From NCBI RefSeq assembly GCF_023015905.1, contig NZ_JALKBD010000019.1, forward strand, positions 42,342-106,341: a stretch of DNA of 64,000 bases, read 5' to 3'. Position numbers and translations under genes: made by a program. The notes under the pieces are model-generated. The model worked only from the letters and a program-made list of their open reading frames with translations, was not told where the DNA came from and searched no databases. Source of the stretch: Arenibacter sp. F20364 (GTDB taxonomy: Bacteria; Bacteroidota; Bacteroidia; Flavobacteriales; Flavobacteriaceae). Of the stretch, positions 44,008-53,339 are shown one piece after another (the stretch's first letter is position 1; each line of letters opens with the position of its first letter).

Positions 44008-45087
44008 ATGCAAATTACACGAAATGGAAATTTTAAGCTTTATATGCCGATTTTTTTTATTACCGCATTATTTGGGTGTAATGATAAATCGAACATAAAG
44101 CAAACCTTTGATGTCATAATTGATACAGACCTTGGGGGTGATCCGGATGATATACAATCATTGTTTAGGGCAGTTCATTACAGTGATGTAATCAAAATAA
44201 AAGGTATTGTTTCCACACCTAATACCGATAAACACCATCATATATGGGATACCATCAAAAATACCGTACTTATAGATAACTGGATTCAACGAATTGATGT
44301 TGAACATTTGCGGCAAAACGGATATGGGGAATTAATGCGCGAAAAAGAATTGATCACCACTATAAAAGCTGGCGCAGACAAACCGGGCGGTCCTGCGGCT
44401 AACAATAGCACAGAGGGTTCAGAATGGATACTCCGAACAGCCAGAAAATACTCCAAAGAAAATCCAATTTGGATATTGGTCTGGGGAAGTTTAACAACAA
44501 CAGCCCAAGCATTATACGATGCTCCTGATATTGCCGATAAAATCAGGATTTATTCTATAGGTTCTTCAAACACATTGCACGATACTGCCAGCAGGGATTT
44601 CGTATATAATTTCTTAAAAAACGATTACCCTAAACTATGGTGGATCGAGAATGGCATCCTTCCCAAAGGCAGTCACGAAACTTTTCGAGGTGTTTATCAA
44701 TCAGGAATTCAAGATGGAGAATGGTCATTCACTAAATTTACAGATTTCAATATTCGGAACCACGGATCAAATCACAATGGTTTATTTAAAGAGAAAAGTG
44801 GAGATGTATTTCCCTTGGCAAATTATCCAAAAAACAGTTTGAAAGAAGGCGATAGCCCTTCACTTTTATATTTAATTTCACCAGTAATTGGGGACGTGGG
44901 CAATGTTGATGATCCAACTCAGGAAAGCTGGGGTGGTCAGTTTATGCAATTTGATAGTATAAACTACCCAAACTATTATATTGATCTTAACAAATCGCCT
45001 GAAGAGTGTCAAATGACCATTGGAAAATGGCGATACGATATATTACGCGATTGGAAAATTCGCTGGGACAGGTATGAAATAAAATGA
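44008..45087 (+). CDS. DUF1593 nucleoside-hydrolase-like lipoprotein
   Basis: A 359-residue lipoprotein: lipobox TALFGC puts the acylated Cys at position 24. The nucleoside hydrolase-type calcium motif follows as VIIDTDLGGDPDDIQS (Asp cluster 39-48). The late His/Asp-rich block NHGSNHNGLFKEKSGD and HETFRGVYQSG match DUF1593 proteins, which occur in polysaccharide loci of Bacteroidota. They are thought to hydrolyse N- or O-glycosidic bonds, but the substrate is unproven. ATG 44008 is chosen because it gives the lipoprotein signal; a GTG at 43900 would add 36 residues. Confidence 0.82.
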   Translation: MQITRNGNFKLYMPIFFITALFGCNDKSNIKQTFDVIIDTDLGGDPDDIQSLFRAVHYSDVIKIKGIVSTPNTDKHHHIWDTIKNTVLIDNWIQRIDVEHLRQNGYGELMREKELITTIKAGADKPGGPAANNSTEGSEWILRTARKYSKENPIWILVWGSLTTTAQALYDAPDIADKIRIYSIGSSNTLHDTASRDFVYNFLKNDYPKLWWIENGILPKGSHETFRGVYQSGIQDGEWSFTKFTDFNIRNHGSNHNGLFKEKSGDVFPLANYPKNSLKEGDSPSLLYLISPVIGDVGNVDDPTQESWGGQFMQFDSINYPNYYIDLNKSPEECQMTIGKWRYDILRDWKIRWDRYEIK

Positions 45088-45428
45088 TTGAAGGCACCAA
45101 CCGGGCAAATACAATAAATGTATATTAACATTCAACTAAAAGCGGTCAATGCTATATAGGCATGGACAATTTTTGAACCTTGAACTTTTAAACTTACCCA
45201 AGAATGCAATTAAGCAAATTCAATACCTATTTTTTTCTATCTTAGAGGAGTTATTATGAGTAATAGTGTAATACTCCCCCCTCTTTACACCGTCAAATAA
45301 TTTTTCAGCATGTTATAATATGTTAGGTCCCGAATTATCTGCACTTATAAACAGTGTTAGATAAGAATATAGTTTACAATAACTTTATCCTTTATGGCAA
45401 CAAACGAAAAAGCAAGAACTTATAGAAG
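45088..45428. other. Intergenic spacer with AACCTTGAAC repeat word
   Basis: No gene. It contains AACCTTGAAC at 45176-45185 and a tract near 45228-45290 that resembles 47812-47870 (TATCTTAGA, TAATACTCC/TAGTATTTCC and CTTTACA in the same order), suggesting shared repeat ancestry. Confidence 0.5.
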
Positions 45429-45830
45429 ATGAAGCTGAACATCAAACCAGATTGCGGTAACTCGCCAAAAAAGGCTTTGGTAAAAAATCTTACTATCCTC
45501 TTTTCTTCATATGATATTGAAAAAGCAATGGATTTCCTAGATGATAATGTAAAATGGACCTTAGTAGGTGACGAATCTATTATTGGCAAGAAGCAATTTA
45601 GAACTGCTTTAGAAGAAATGAGCCAAAATAAAGCCCTCGAATTGACTATCCATAGCATCATAACCCATGGAAAAGAAGCAGCCGTTAATGGAGAAATGGT
45701 CATGGAGGACGGGAACATTTTCGCATTTTCGGACTTCTATGAGTTTTCAAGTGCCAAGGGAGACAGCGTCAAATCAATTGTTTCTTATGTAATTCAAAAA
45801 AATAAAAAGCCCGTTGTTGATACAACCTAA
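45429..45830 (+). CDS. NTF2/SnoaL-like protein
   Basis: A 133-residue cone-shaped NTF2-fold protein. FSSYDIEKAMDFLDDNVKWT is the opening helix-strand unit, TALEEMSQNKALELTIHSII and GEMVMEDGNIFAFSDFYEFS give the later strands. Such proteins serve as small enzymes or ligand binders. No catalytic residues can be assigned. A second NTF2-like gene lies 150 bp downstream on the same strand. Confidence 0.8.
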   Translation: MKLNIKPDCGNSPKKALVKNLTILFSSYDIEKAMDFLDDNVKWTLVGDESIIGKKQFRTALEEMSQNKALELTIHSIITHGKEAAVNGEMVMEDGNIFAFSDFYEFSSAKGDSVKSIVSYVIQKNKKPVVDTT

Positions 45831-45978
45831 AAGGCAATAGCACAGACAAAAAACCTAGATTTTGGGCTTTATTAAAAGAAAAGATAATGTATAAATGTTG
45901 GGGGACCATAAAAAAGTCACTCCAATTTTCGAAAAACTTAAATAAAAAATATTTCATAAATCAACTAAAACTACAATC

Positions 45979-46386
45979 ATGGAAAACAACCAAAACATTC
46001 AAGTCATTGACCATCTTTACAAAGCTTTCGCAACTGGAGATATCCCTACAGTTCTCGGATCCATGTCGCCTGATATTACATGGAACGAAGCCGAGGGCAA
46101 TTCTCTGGCAGATGGCAATCCTTACATTGGTCCGGATGCCATTCTAAACGGTGTTTTTGCGCGTCTAGGTGACAAGCACGAGTATTTTAATTTGGTAGAC
46201 ATTGAACTTCACAATATGAGCGACAATAAGGTTTTGGCAACCCTACGTTATGACGGAAAAGTTAAATCTACGGGCAAGGCCTATAATGCCCAGGTAGCAC
46301 ATTTATGGACCATGAATGGCGAAGGAAAAATTAAGGCATTTCAGCAATATGTTGACACCAAGAAGTTGGCAGATTCTGGAGCGTAA
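45979..46386 (+). CDS. SnoaL-like polyketide-cyclase-fold protein
   Basis: A 135-residue protein with the SnoaL pattern: VIDHLYKAFATGDIPTVLGS, then MSPDITWNEAEGNSLADGNP, IGPDAILNGVFARLGD and AHLWTMNGEGKIKAFQQYVD. The NTF2 fold is complete. Members are isomerases, cyclases or have no known activity. It follows another NTF2-like gene and precedes a serine hydrolase; the three may form a loose accessory group. Confidence 0.88.
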   Translation: MENNQNIQVIDHLYKAFATGDIPTVLGSMSPDITWNEAEGNSLADGNPYIGPDAILNGVFARLGDKHEYFNLVDIELHNMSDNKVLATLRYDGKVKSTGKAYNAQVAHLWTMNGEGKIKAFQQYVDTKKLADSGA

Positions 46387-46547
46387 TTTAATCAAGAAAA
46401 CTATTATTAATATTTCACGGATTAGGAAGGAGCTAGCAATTTACGGAAGCATAACATTGCGCAAAAATATTTGCACCAGTTTTGGGCTTAAACAAATGCA
46501 GCATGGGGCTATCCGACAAGTGCAACGTCCTGATTTAATTTGAAAAC

Positions 46548-47579
46548 ATGACGAAAGAACGAATAAAAAACATACTCAGAATTCTATTTATAATGGCAAG
46601 TATAGGTTCGTTGTACTTTGTGCCATGGATTTTGGTTAAGGCTTGGATATTACCCTTGCCAGATACGGTGCAAGAACAAGTAGATGAGGCCATTAGCCAT
46701 GGGTTTGATGGTATGATCGTTTATGTTGATGAAGACGGCAAACCACCGGCGTTTTATACCGCTGGCTGGAAAGACCGCGAAAATAAAATCCCGGCCGACC
46801 CCAATGCCCTATTCAAGATTGCCAGTATTAGCAAGTTGTATACTGCTGTAGCGGCTACTAAATTGGTCAAAGAAAAGCGTTTGTCTTTTGATAAAACACT
46901 CGTTGATTATCTTCCAGAACTTAAAGGTAGAATTGAAAATGTTGAAGAAATTACCTTGAGGATGATGATTCAACACCGTTCTGGTATTCCAAATTTCACA
47001 GATAATCCAGCTTATTGGGAAAACGAACAGGAACATGGTAAAAACCCCCTAGATTTTGCCCTTGACCTACCAGCCAGTTTTAAACCTAATGAAGGATATG
47101 AATATTCAAACACGAATTATTTATTGCTACGTAGGATTATGGATGATGTTTTAGGGTATAGCCACAATCAGTATATCAAAGAGAAAATATTGATTCCCCT
47201 AGAGCTGAAAAACACTTTTTTTTCGATTACTGAAGTCGATTTAGACGATGTTATGAGTGGATATTATGTGGGGTATGAGGAAGACTTTAAAGCTCGTGAA
47301 TATGGAATGTTGGCTACAGCAGAGGATATAGGTATATTCTTGCGAGCCTTAAACGATAGTTCTATATTTGACGAGGGTGAACAGGAAATCTATCCTTATG
47401 AATATAATCATGGAGGTTTGGTTGTTGGCTATCAAAGCCTTGCAGAATATCACAAGGATATAGACGCGGTGGTGGTTCAATTTATAAATACCACCGATTT
47501 TGAAGGCTACGAATGGAACTTGTCGGAGATCGTAATAAACAGGATCGTAAAAATTCTAAGGCGCAACAAAAGCTCGTAA
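46548..47579 (+). CDS. Membrane-anchored serine hydrolase (beta-lactamase class C fold)
   Basis: A 343-residue protein with an N-terminal membrane helix (ILFIMASIGSLYFVPWILV). The class C/penicillin-binding fold follows. The nucleophile motif SxxK is in FKIASISKLYTAV (S93, K96), and YSN is in GYEYSNTNYLLLR. The third motif (HxG/KTG) is near YNHGGLVVGYQS. Proteins of this group include esterases, D-aminopeptidases and unknown hydrolases; beta-lactamase activity should not be assumed. It is transcribed alone. Confidence 0.88.
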   Translation: MTKERIKNILRILFIMASIGSLYFVPWILVKAWILPLPDTVQEQVDEAISHGFDGMIVYVDEDGKPPAFYTAGWKDRENKIPADPNALFKIASISKLYTAVAATKLVKEKRLSFDKTLVDYLPELKGRIENVEEITLRMMIQHRSGIPNFTDNPAYWENEQEHGKNPLDFALDLPASFKPNEGYEYSNTNYLLLRRIMDDVLGYSHNQYIKEKILIPLELKNTFFSITEVDLDDVMSGYYVGYEEDFKAREYGMLATAEDIGIFLRALNDSSIFDEGEQEIYPYEYNHGGLVVGYQSLAEYHKDIDAVVVQFINTTDFEGYEWNLSEIVINRIVKILRRNKSS

Positions 47580-48021
47580 TATGAAACATTCCGTATTCTA
47601 GCTGCGCAAAGACTCCCACCTTTGAGCACTCCCCTACTTCGATTTCTACACCACATAATCTTCGATGAGACTTTGAGTTTGAACATATTATTATCTCCGG
47701 TCAAGACTTTGAACATAATAATCTTGAACTTTGAACCTTGAATCTGAAATACCATTCATCGTATAAAATCGTATTTCATCGATTAAGGAAAACCAAATAC
47801 TTATATTGGCTATCTTAGAAGATGGAAAGCATTCCCTTGGCTGTAGTATTTCCCCCCGCTTTACATCCACAAAAATTTTATGATAGTATTAGGATTTATA
47901 ATACTCTTTTATGTGCTGTATAACCCATAGCTCCACATCTTTATAGGTGGGCATAAATTAGAAGCATAGTAACAAGTTACTTTATCCGTATGTTGCAGCA
48001 TATGATAAAAACGTGCCTAAA
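47580..48021. other. Long intergenic region with repeat words
   Basis: No gene is seen in 442 bp. Positions 47668-47750 are a mosaic of TTTGAAC and CTTGAA words (including AACCTTGAAT at 47734-47743) of the family also found near 35430, 35481, 40648 and 45176. The last part is AT-rich and precedes the SDR gene. Confidence 0.55.
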
Positions 48022-48681
48022 ATGAAAACTGGAATAGTAACTGGGTGTAGTAGAGGAATTGGATTGGCAACAGTTAATCTACTAACTGAAAATGATAATA
48101 TAAAAATTATTGGAACTTCCACTTCAGGAAATTCCCCAATTTCAAAATCAAACTTTGAATGTTATAGATTAAATCTTGCTGAAAGTAAATCGATAAAGAA
48201 CTTCATTAATATTATTGGCAGTAAAAAAATTGATTTTCTTATTAATAATGCTGGAATTTTATTAGAAAAATGGAATGAATCAGCAATAAACTTCGAACAT
48301 TTAAAACAGACATTTAATGTAAATCTATTCGGAACAATTGAGTTAACTGAAAAACTGATTTCGAATTTTAATAAAAACGGACACATAATTAATGTTACTT
48401 CAGATTGGGGTTCGTTCAGTGAAAAGAATTTTGATGAATTTCAACCACAATATAAAATGTCAAAATCTGCCTTGAATATGTATACAAAGCTACTGGCAAA
48501 AAGACTTGAAAAACATAATATTATTGTTTCGTCTATTGATCCTGGATGGACTCAAACCGATATGGGTGGAAGTGAAGCCTCAAGAAAACCCACTGAAGTT
48601 GCTAATGACATTAAAAATTTATTGGATAAAATGCCTAAAAGTGGAAACTTTTGGCATCGAGGAAAAATAAGAGAATGGTAA
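48022..48681 (+). CDS. Short-chain dehydrogenase/reductase
   Basis: A 219-residue classical SDR. The cofactor loop is VTGCSRGIGLATV, NNAG appears in FLINNAGILLEKW, the Ser lies in INVTSDWGSFS, and the Tyr-Lys pair is YKMSKSA. The segment SIDPGWTQTDMGG is typical for small carbonyl reductase-like SDRs. The substrate is unknown. ATG 48022 is preferred over GTG 48013. The codons are more AT-rich than in neighbouring genes, which may indicate recent acquisition. Confidence 0.9.
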   Translation: MKTGIVTGCSRGIGLATVNLLTENDNIKIIGTSTSGNSPISKSNFECYRLNLAESKSIKNFINIIGSKKIDFLINNAGILLEKWNESAINFEHLKQTFNVNLFGTIELTEKLISNFNKNGHIINVTSDWGSFSEKNFDEFQPQYKMSKSALNMYTKLLAKRLEKHNIIVSSIDPGWTQTDMGGSEASRKPTEVANDIKNLLDKMPKSGNFWHRGKIREW

Positions 48682-48765
48682 AATACGCAACACAATAATG
48701 GCTATAGGTAACCAGCCCGACAAGCTGGTCTGGCGGATTGCCACTACTCACCTACTTTGAAAAAT

Positions 48766-50013
48766 ATGGGCAAATTTTTTCTTTTCTTGTTTTTAACAAC
48801 TTTTATGGCTTTGTCCCTACAGGCACAAAACAACATTTGGAATAGGCATGTGATTGATTCTACATTAAGTGGAGCTGACGGAGTAAGGTTAGCTGACGTA
48901 AATAATGACAACCTGATGGATATTACTACTGGCTGGGAAGAAGGCGGTTATACTAAGGTCTATGTTCATCCAGGCTACAATTTGACAACGCAAAAATGGC
49001 CATCGGTCATAGTAGGCAAGACTCCTGATGTTGAAGATGCCGTTTTTGTTGACATTGATAATGATGGAAGGATTGATGTGGTCAGTAGCACGGAAGGGAA
49101 AAATAGAAAAATATATTTCAACTGGGCTCCTACAGATCCCCTTGACTATCTGGATTCCTCAAAATGGAATACGCAGACGCTCCCTGCCTCTGATGGTCCC
49201 GTGCAATGGATGTTTGCATTCCCTGCTCAAATAGATGGAAAAAATGGAAATGATTTAGTCGTCGGTTCTAAAAACAAAGAAGCAAAGATCGGTTGGTTTC
49301 AGGCACCAACAAATACTCGAAATCTTTCTGACTGGAAATGGTATCCCATTGGTTCAGCAACATGGATTATGTCCATTATTATCAGAGATATGGATAATGA
49401 CGGGGACATGGATATAGTTACCTCCGATCGCAAACCAGGTGCAACCAATGGGGTTCGATGGTTGGAGAATCCTGGTAAAATCGAAAATCAAAAACAAGAG
49501 TGGGATAATCATTTAATTGGCTGTGAGGGTTTAGAGGTTATGTTCATGGACATGGCCGATATGGATGGTGATGGACTTGAAGATGCCATTGTTACGGAAT
49601 ATACCAACCAAAAAATTGTTTATATGAAGCGGTTAAATAAAAATGGTTTGGAATGGAAGAGTTATAATATTCATATTCCAAAAATCACTGGAAGAGCAAA
49701 GGCCGTTAAAATTGGAGATATTGATGGGGATGGAAATCCCGATATTGTACACTCCACAAATACATTGAACGATCCTAATAAATCTGGAATATATTGGTTA
49801 TCGTACAGAAATAATCCAAGTGATCCCATGTGGGATTGGCATGAACTCAGTGGGCCAAAAGGTATTAAGTTTGATAGGATAGAGCTACTGGATTTAGATG
49901 GCGATGGTGACTTGGATGTTCTCACTTGTGAGGAAAACTATGGAGCGAATAGTCAAGGTTTAGGTGTAATTTGGTACGAAAACCCATTTAATAAAGCAGT
50001 AAACAATAGATAA
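48766..50013 (+). CDS. Secreted FG-GAP/VCBS repeat protein
   Basis: A 415-residue exported protein with a signal peptide (MGKFFLFLFLTTFMALSLQA). It carries about six calcium-loop repeats: DVNNDNLMDI, DIDNDGRIDVV, DMDNDGDMDIV, DMDGDGLEDAIV, DIDGDGNPDIV and DLDGDGDLDVL. This is the seven-bladed integrin-like propeller type. Such proteins bind calcium and often polysaccharides or surfaces. No enzyme domain is attached. ATG 48766 is preferred over TTG 48757. Confidence 0.88.
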   Translation: MGKFFLFLFLTTFMALSLQAQNNIWNRHVIDSTLSGADGVRLADVNNDNLMDITTGWEEGGYTKVYVHPGYNLTTQKWPSVIVGKTPDVEDAVFVDIDNDGRIDVVSSTEGKNRKIYFNWAPTDPLDYLDSSKWNTQTLPASDGPVQWMFAFPAQIDGKNGNDLVVGSKNKEAKIGWFQAPTNTRNLSDWKWYPIGSATWIMSIIIRDMDNDGDMDIVTSDRKPGATNGVRWLENPGKIENQKQEWDNHLIGCEGLEVMFMDMADMDGDGLEDAIVTEYTNQKIVYMKRLNKNGLEWKSYNIHIPKITGRAKAVKIGDIDGDGNPDIVHSTNTLNDPNKSGIYWLSYRNNPSDPMWDWHELSGPKGIKFDRIELLDLDGDGDLDVLTCEENYGANSQGLGVIWYENPFNKAVNNR

Positions 50014-50066
50014 TATACATTAAAGCGAATTTTATCTGGAATACTGTAAATACTTCAAAATCAAAT

Positions 50067-50897
50067 ATGGCAAGAATTAGATTTGGTGTAAGAAATATGA
50101 GGTCAAAAGTGTACCCTATTGGTTATTTTTCAATTAGGAATGAAGAGGTAGAAAGTTATTCGTTAGAATATGATAAACTCGATCTATGGAATTGGAACAA
50201 ATCCTTAAATGTTACAGTACCTCAAATTGAAAAAAGGGTCAATTATTTTCATATTATGTTTATCCCTATTTTTTCAACTTCGGTTGATTGGACAACTCGA
50301 AAGGCGGATGGGAAAATTTATTATAGCAATAAAAAATGTAAGGACAGAATAATTACTAAAATTGGAAAAAAGCGATTTGGTCATTGGTATTTTAATCTAA
50401 TACCTTTTACAGCCCTATTGGCTTTTATTTTTTTTCTATCAGAATCATTATTAGTCCCAACAATCAAAAAATCCTATAATCGCTATGAAAAGAAAGCTGA
50501 ATTAGAAGAATATTTAGAAAATTTAGAAGTATCAATTGGAGAAAAGTATTATAGAAATACAGAAACCCTTAAAACGTTAGACCCTGGTCATTTTATCGAG
50601 TTTCAATATTTAGGTATTTATGGAAATAATAAAGAAGCTTTACTTCCTTACTCTATTTATGCAAGAGTTAACTCAATAAATAAGGATAGAATAAAACTTG
50701 ATTTTTTGCCCGACCAGATTGACCAAATGAATTTGCCCTATAATAGTTTGCTAAGATTATTTAAAAAAGAAAACATTGAACAAAAACATTCAAGTATTGA
50801 TTCAATTTCGATGCTAATACCTAAAAATATTGAAGAAGTCCAGAAATTGAGGAAAAATCACACTAAAAACATTGTTAACAATATACAAGCAAATTAA
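50067..50897 (+). CDS. Hypothetical single-pass membrane protein
   Basis: A 276-residue protein with a soluble N-terminal part of about 115 residues. A hydrophobic helix (FNLIPFTALLAFIFFLSES) and a charged coiled-coil-like segment (KKSYNRYEKKAELEEYLENL) follow. The rest is a beta-rich C-terminal region (FIEFQYLGIYGNNKEALLPY). No family recognised. The gene is very AT-rich with many Lys, Asn and Ile codons, unlike the enzymes around it, so it may be an acquired gene. It follows the FG-GAP gene by 53 bp. Confidence 0.6.
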   Translation: MARIRFGVRNMRSKVYPIGYFSIRNEEVESYSLEYDKLDLWNWNKSLNVTVPQIEKRVNYFHIMFIPIFSTSVDWTTRKADGKIYYSNKKCKDRIITKIGKKRFGHWYFNLIPFTALLAFIFFLSESLLVPTIKKSYNRYEKKAELEEYLENLEVSIGEKYYRNTETLKTLDPGHFIEFQYLGIYGNNKEALLPYSIYARVNSINKDRIKLDFLPDQIDQMNLPYNSLLRLFKKENIEQKHSSIDSISMLIPKNIEEVQKLRKNHTKNIVNNIQAN

Positions 50898-51027
50898 TAA
50901 ATCCTGGTATTAAAAGCCCCCCACTGGCGTAAGCATCACGCCTGGCTGACGGCGAGGCAGGCTTGTGCCCAGACAGACATAATGCGGGCCCATGCCAAAA
51001 CAACACAGAACAACACATTATAACAAT

Positions 51028-52479
51028 ATGAAATACACCTATTTAACAATAATCCTTTTAATTCTAATTGGTGGGTGTAAACCTTCCGAAAAACTGGTAG
51101 AAAAGCAGGGGACCGACCAAGATGTCATAAATTTTCTGTTCCAAGATTATATGGGTGAAAAGCCCAGCGCTAGTTTCATTGTTATAAAAGATGGTGAAAT
51201 AAAAGATTGTCAAAGTTTTGGATATGCCGATTTAGAAAATAAAATCCCTGCCACTTGTGAGACAAATTATAGATTGGCATCGGTTACAAAACAGTTTACC
51301 GCCATGGGGATTTTGGTTTTAATACAGCAAGGCAAACTAAATTATAAAACCAAACTGAATGAAGTGATTGCTGAATTTCCAGATTACGGGAAAGAAATTA
51401 CTGTACAACATTTAATGACACATAGGTCAGGTTTGCAAGACTATTCCAAACTATATCCAAATGATGCAGAAAAACAGCTCGTTGACAAGGATGTTCTGAA
51501 CCTGCTCATGGCCCAAGACAGCCTTTTGTTTCCTGCTAATTCCAAATATGAATACAGTAATTCCGGCTATGCTGTTTTGGCAATGATTATAGAACGGGTT
51601 TCGGGCAAAACTTTTAAAGAATTTATGAAAGATGAGATTTTTGAAAAAATAGGTATGACCAATAGCACTGTTTACCAAAAAGGGCTACCCATTAAAAATC
51701 GTGCTTATGGTTATAAATCCAATGACAGCATTTATGAAAATATAGACCAAAATACTTGGTCGGCCATTCTGGGAGATGGCGGTGTTTACTCCTCGGTCAA
51801 TGATTATTTACACTGGGATAGAAGTTTATACAATGAATCATTGGTAAGTACAGCCTTGTTAAACGATGCTTTTACAACTTGGGAAGAACATGGAAAAACC
51901 GAGGACAATGGCTATGGTTTTGGATGGCGAATCGACATAAAAAATAACAGGAAATATTTAATGCATGCCGGTAGTACCACAGGTTTTCTAAATTTTTCCG
52001 TACGGATTCCTTCCGAGAAAATTGCAGTAGTCATATATACCAATACCGTGGATTATGGAGGCTTGGGACGCAAAGCGTATTTTTTAGCAAGTTATTATTC
52101 CGAAGGTAAAATTCCTACCCCGGCCGATGTATGGCTTGAGAAGGACATTGAAGAAAATGGATTGGAAAATTTGACCACCAAATTCAAGGAACTTAAAGGC
52201 AACCCTACCAAATATGATATTGTAGAAAAAGATTTGGTGAGTTTAGGATTTAGCTATTTGAAAAAAGAACCCTCAAAATCATTGAAAATATTGGAATTGG
52301 TCCAAACAGAATTCCCAAATTATTTTGGAGGGTATTTTGGATTGGCCCAATACTATAGAACGAATGGTAACCATGAAAAAGCGGTTGAATATTTCAAAAA
52401 AGTTCCTGAATTGGCAACCAGCGAAGAGCAAAACTTAATAGACTATTCTGAAAAAATGATCAAGGAATTGAGCAATTAA
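51028..52479 (+). CDS. Serine hydrolase lipoprotein with C-terminal TPR-like tail
   Basis: A 483-residue lipoprotein (lipobox ILIGGC, acylated C17). The class C beta-lactamase/PBP-like domain covers about 30-370. The nucleophile motif is LASVTKQF (S85, K88), YSN is in KYEYSNSGYAVLAM, and HAGSTTGF is the third motif. The C-terminal 100 residues look like one or two TPR helices pairs (YYRTNGNHEKAVEYFKKVPE). Peptidase or esterase activity on an unknown substrate is likely. ATG 51028 is chosen for the lipoprotein signal; ATG 50992 would add 12 residues. Confidence 0.88.
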   Translation: MKYTYLTIILLILIGGCKPSEKLVEKQGTDQDVINFLFQDYMGEKPSASFIVIKDGEIKDCQSFGYADLENKIPATCETNYRLASVTKQFTAMGILVLIQQGKLNYKTKLNEVIAEFPDYGKEITVQHLMTHRSGLQDYSKLYPNDAEKQLVDKDVLNLLMAQDSLLFPANSKYEYSNSGYAVLAMIIERVSGKTFKEFMKDEIFEKIGMTNSTVYQKGLPIKNRAYGYKSNDSIYENIDQNTWSAILGDGGVYSSVNDYLHWDRSLYNESLVSTALLNDAFTTWEEHGKTEDNGYGFGWRIDIKNNRKYLMHAGSTTGFLNFSVRIPSEKIAVVIYTNTVDYGGLGRKAYFLASYYSEGKIPTPADVWLEKDIEENGLENLTTKFKELKGNPTKYDIVEKDLVSLGFSYLKKEPSKSLKILELVQTEFPNYFGGYFGLAQYYRTNGNHEKAVEYFKKVPELATSEEQNLIDYSEKMIKELSN

Positions 52480-52583
52480 AACGATACCTTGTAAAATATA
52501 ACTGACAATGACTTTTAGAAAGGTTTGTGTTTATTTGTAAAGCTTGTCAAAACCGTAGATAACCATTAATTAATAAAACCACT

Positions 52584-53048
52584 ATGAAAAAATCATTTTA
52601 CACATACCTACTGTTTATAGTACTTGTAGGACAAGTTTCCTGTAAATCCAACCAGAAAAATGAAAAAGTTGAAAGTGCTCAATCAATACCAAATGTATCC
52701 ACGGAAGCCAAAGCTGAAGTAGTTAATGATGCCAAAGAATGGCTGGGATTGATTTATGATAATAATTACTCCCAAAGCTGGGATAATGCCGCTTCCCTAT
52801 TTCAAAAAGCGGTTACAAAAGAACAATGGACGCAACAGTTAAGTGGTATTGTGCCTCCTTTAGGTAAAGTAATTAGTAGGGAGGTAATTTCGGCGGAATA
52901 CCATACGGAACTTCCTGGTGCACCTGATGGGGAGTATATAGTTATCCAATTTAAAACATCGTTTGAGAATAAAAACGAGAGTATAGAGACCGTTACCCAA
53001 ATGAAGGATGGCGACCAATGGAAGGTTTCCGGGTATTTTATTAAGTAG
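52584..53048 (+). CDS. DUF4019 lipoprotein
   Basis: A 154-residue lipoprotein with lipobox VGQVSC (acylated C20 or so) and a short Lys/Glu/Ser-rich linker. The DUF4019 domain follows from about residue 45: DAKEWLGLIYDNNYSQSWDN, then AVTKEQWTQQLSGIVPPLGK and GEYIVIQFKTSFENK. The family is found in bacteria of several phyla, without known function. It is transcribed alone, about 100 bp after the serine hydrolase gene. Confidence 0.88.
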   Translation: MKKSFYTYLLFIVLVGQVSCKSNQKNEKVESAQSIPNVSTEAKAEVVNDAKEWLGLIYDNNYSQSWDNAASLFQKAVTKEQWTQQLSGIVPPLGKVISREVISAEYHTELPGAPDGEYIVIQFKTSFENKNESIETVTQMKDGDQWKVSGYFIK

Positions 53049-53092
53049 GGTGAGTTTGATTGATTTTTAATTGTTCATGAGTTGTTTAGGGT

Positions 53093-53170
53093 AAGGTTGT
53101 CCGGTCGAGCAGTCGAGACCTCAATTAAAACTAAATTGCCGAAAACCTCGCGACTGCGCTCGAGGGGACA
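53093..53170. repeat. REP-like double-hairpin element, copy 2
   Basis: A 78-bp element. Its first 28 bases are the exact reverse complement of 35563-35590, and the second hairpin (CCTCGCGACT...CTCGAGGGGACA) matches the other hairpin of copy 1 with changes. It lies in opposite orientation to copy 1, in the 291-bp spacer between the DUF4019 gene and the gene at 53340. That spacer holds no ORF. Confidence 0.75.
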
Positions 53171-53339
53171 GAAACTGTAGCTTTAATTAATTGATCTATA
53201 ATTATTTGTATTTAATTTTAAATTGATTCACATTAAAAAAGGAACTGTAGGATCGTATTGCTGCCTGAAAAATTAGGCTATTTACATTATCAACCCTATT
53301 AACCAAATACAACTTTATAAATTAAATTCCAGCAAGAAC

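Noticed and set aside
46548..47579. A beta-lactamase resistance gene
   Set aside because: Only the general SxxK/YxN serine hydrolase fold is supported; the protein is membrane-anchored and resembles esterase/peptidase relatives.
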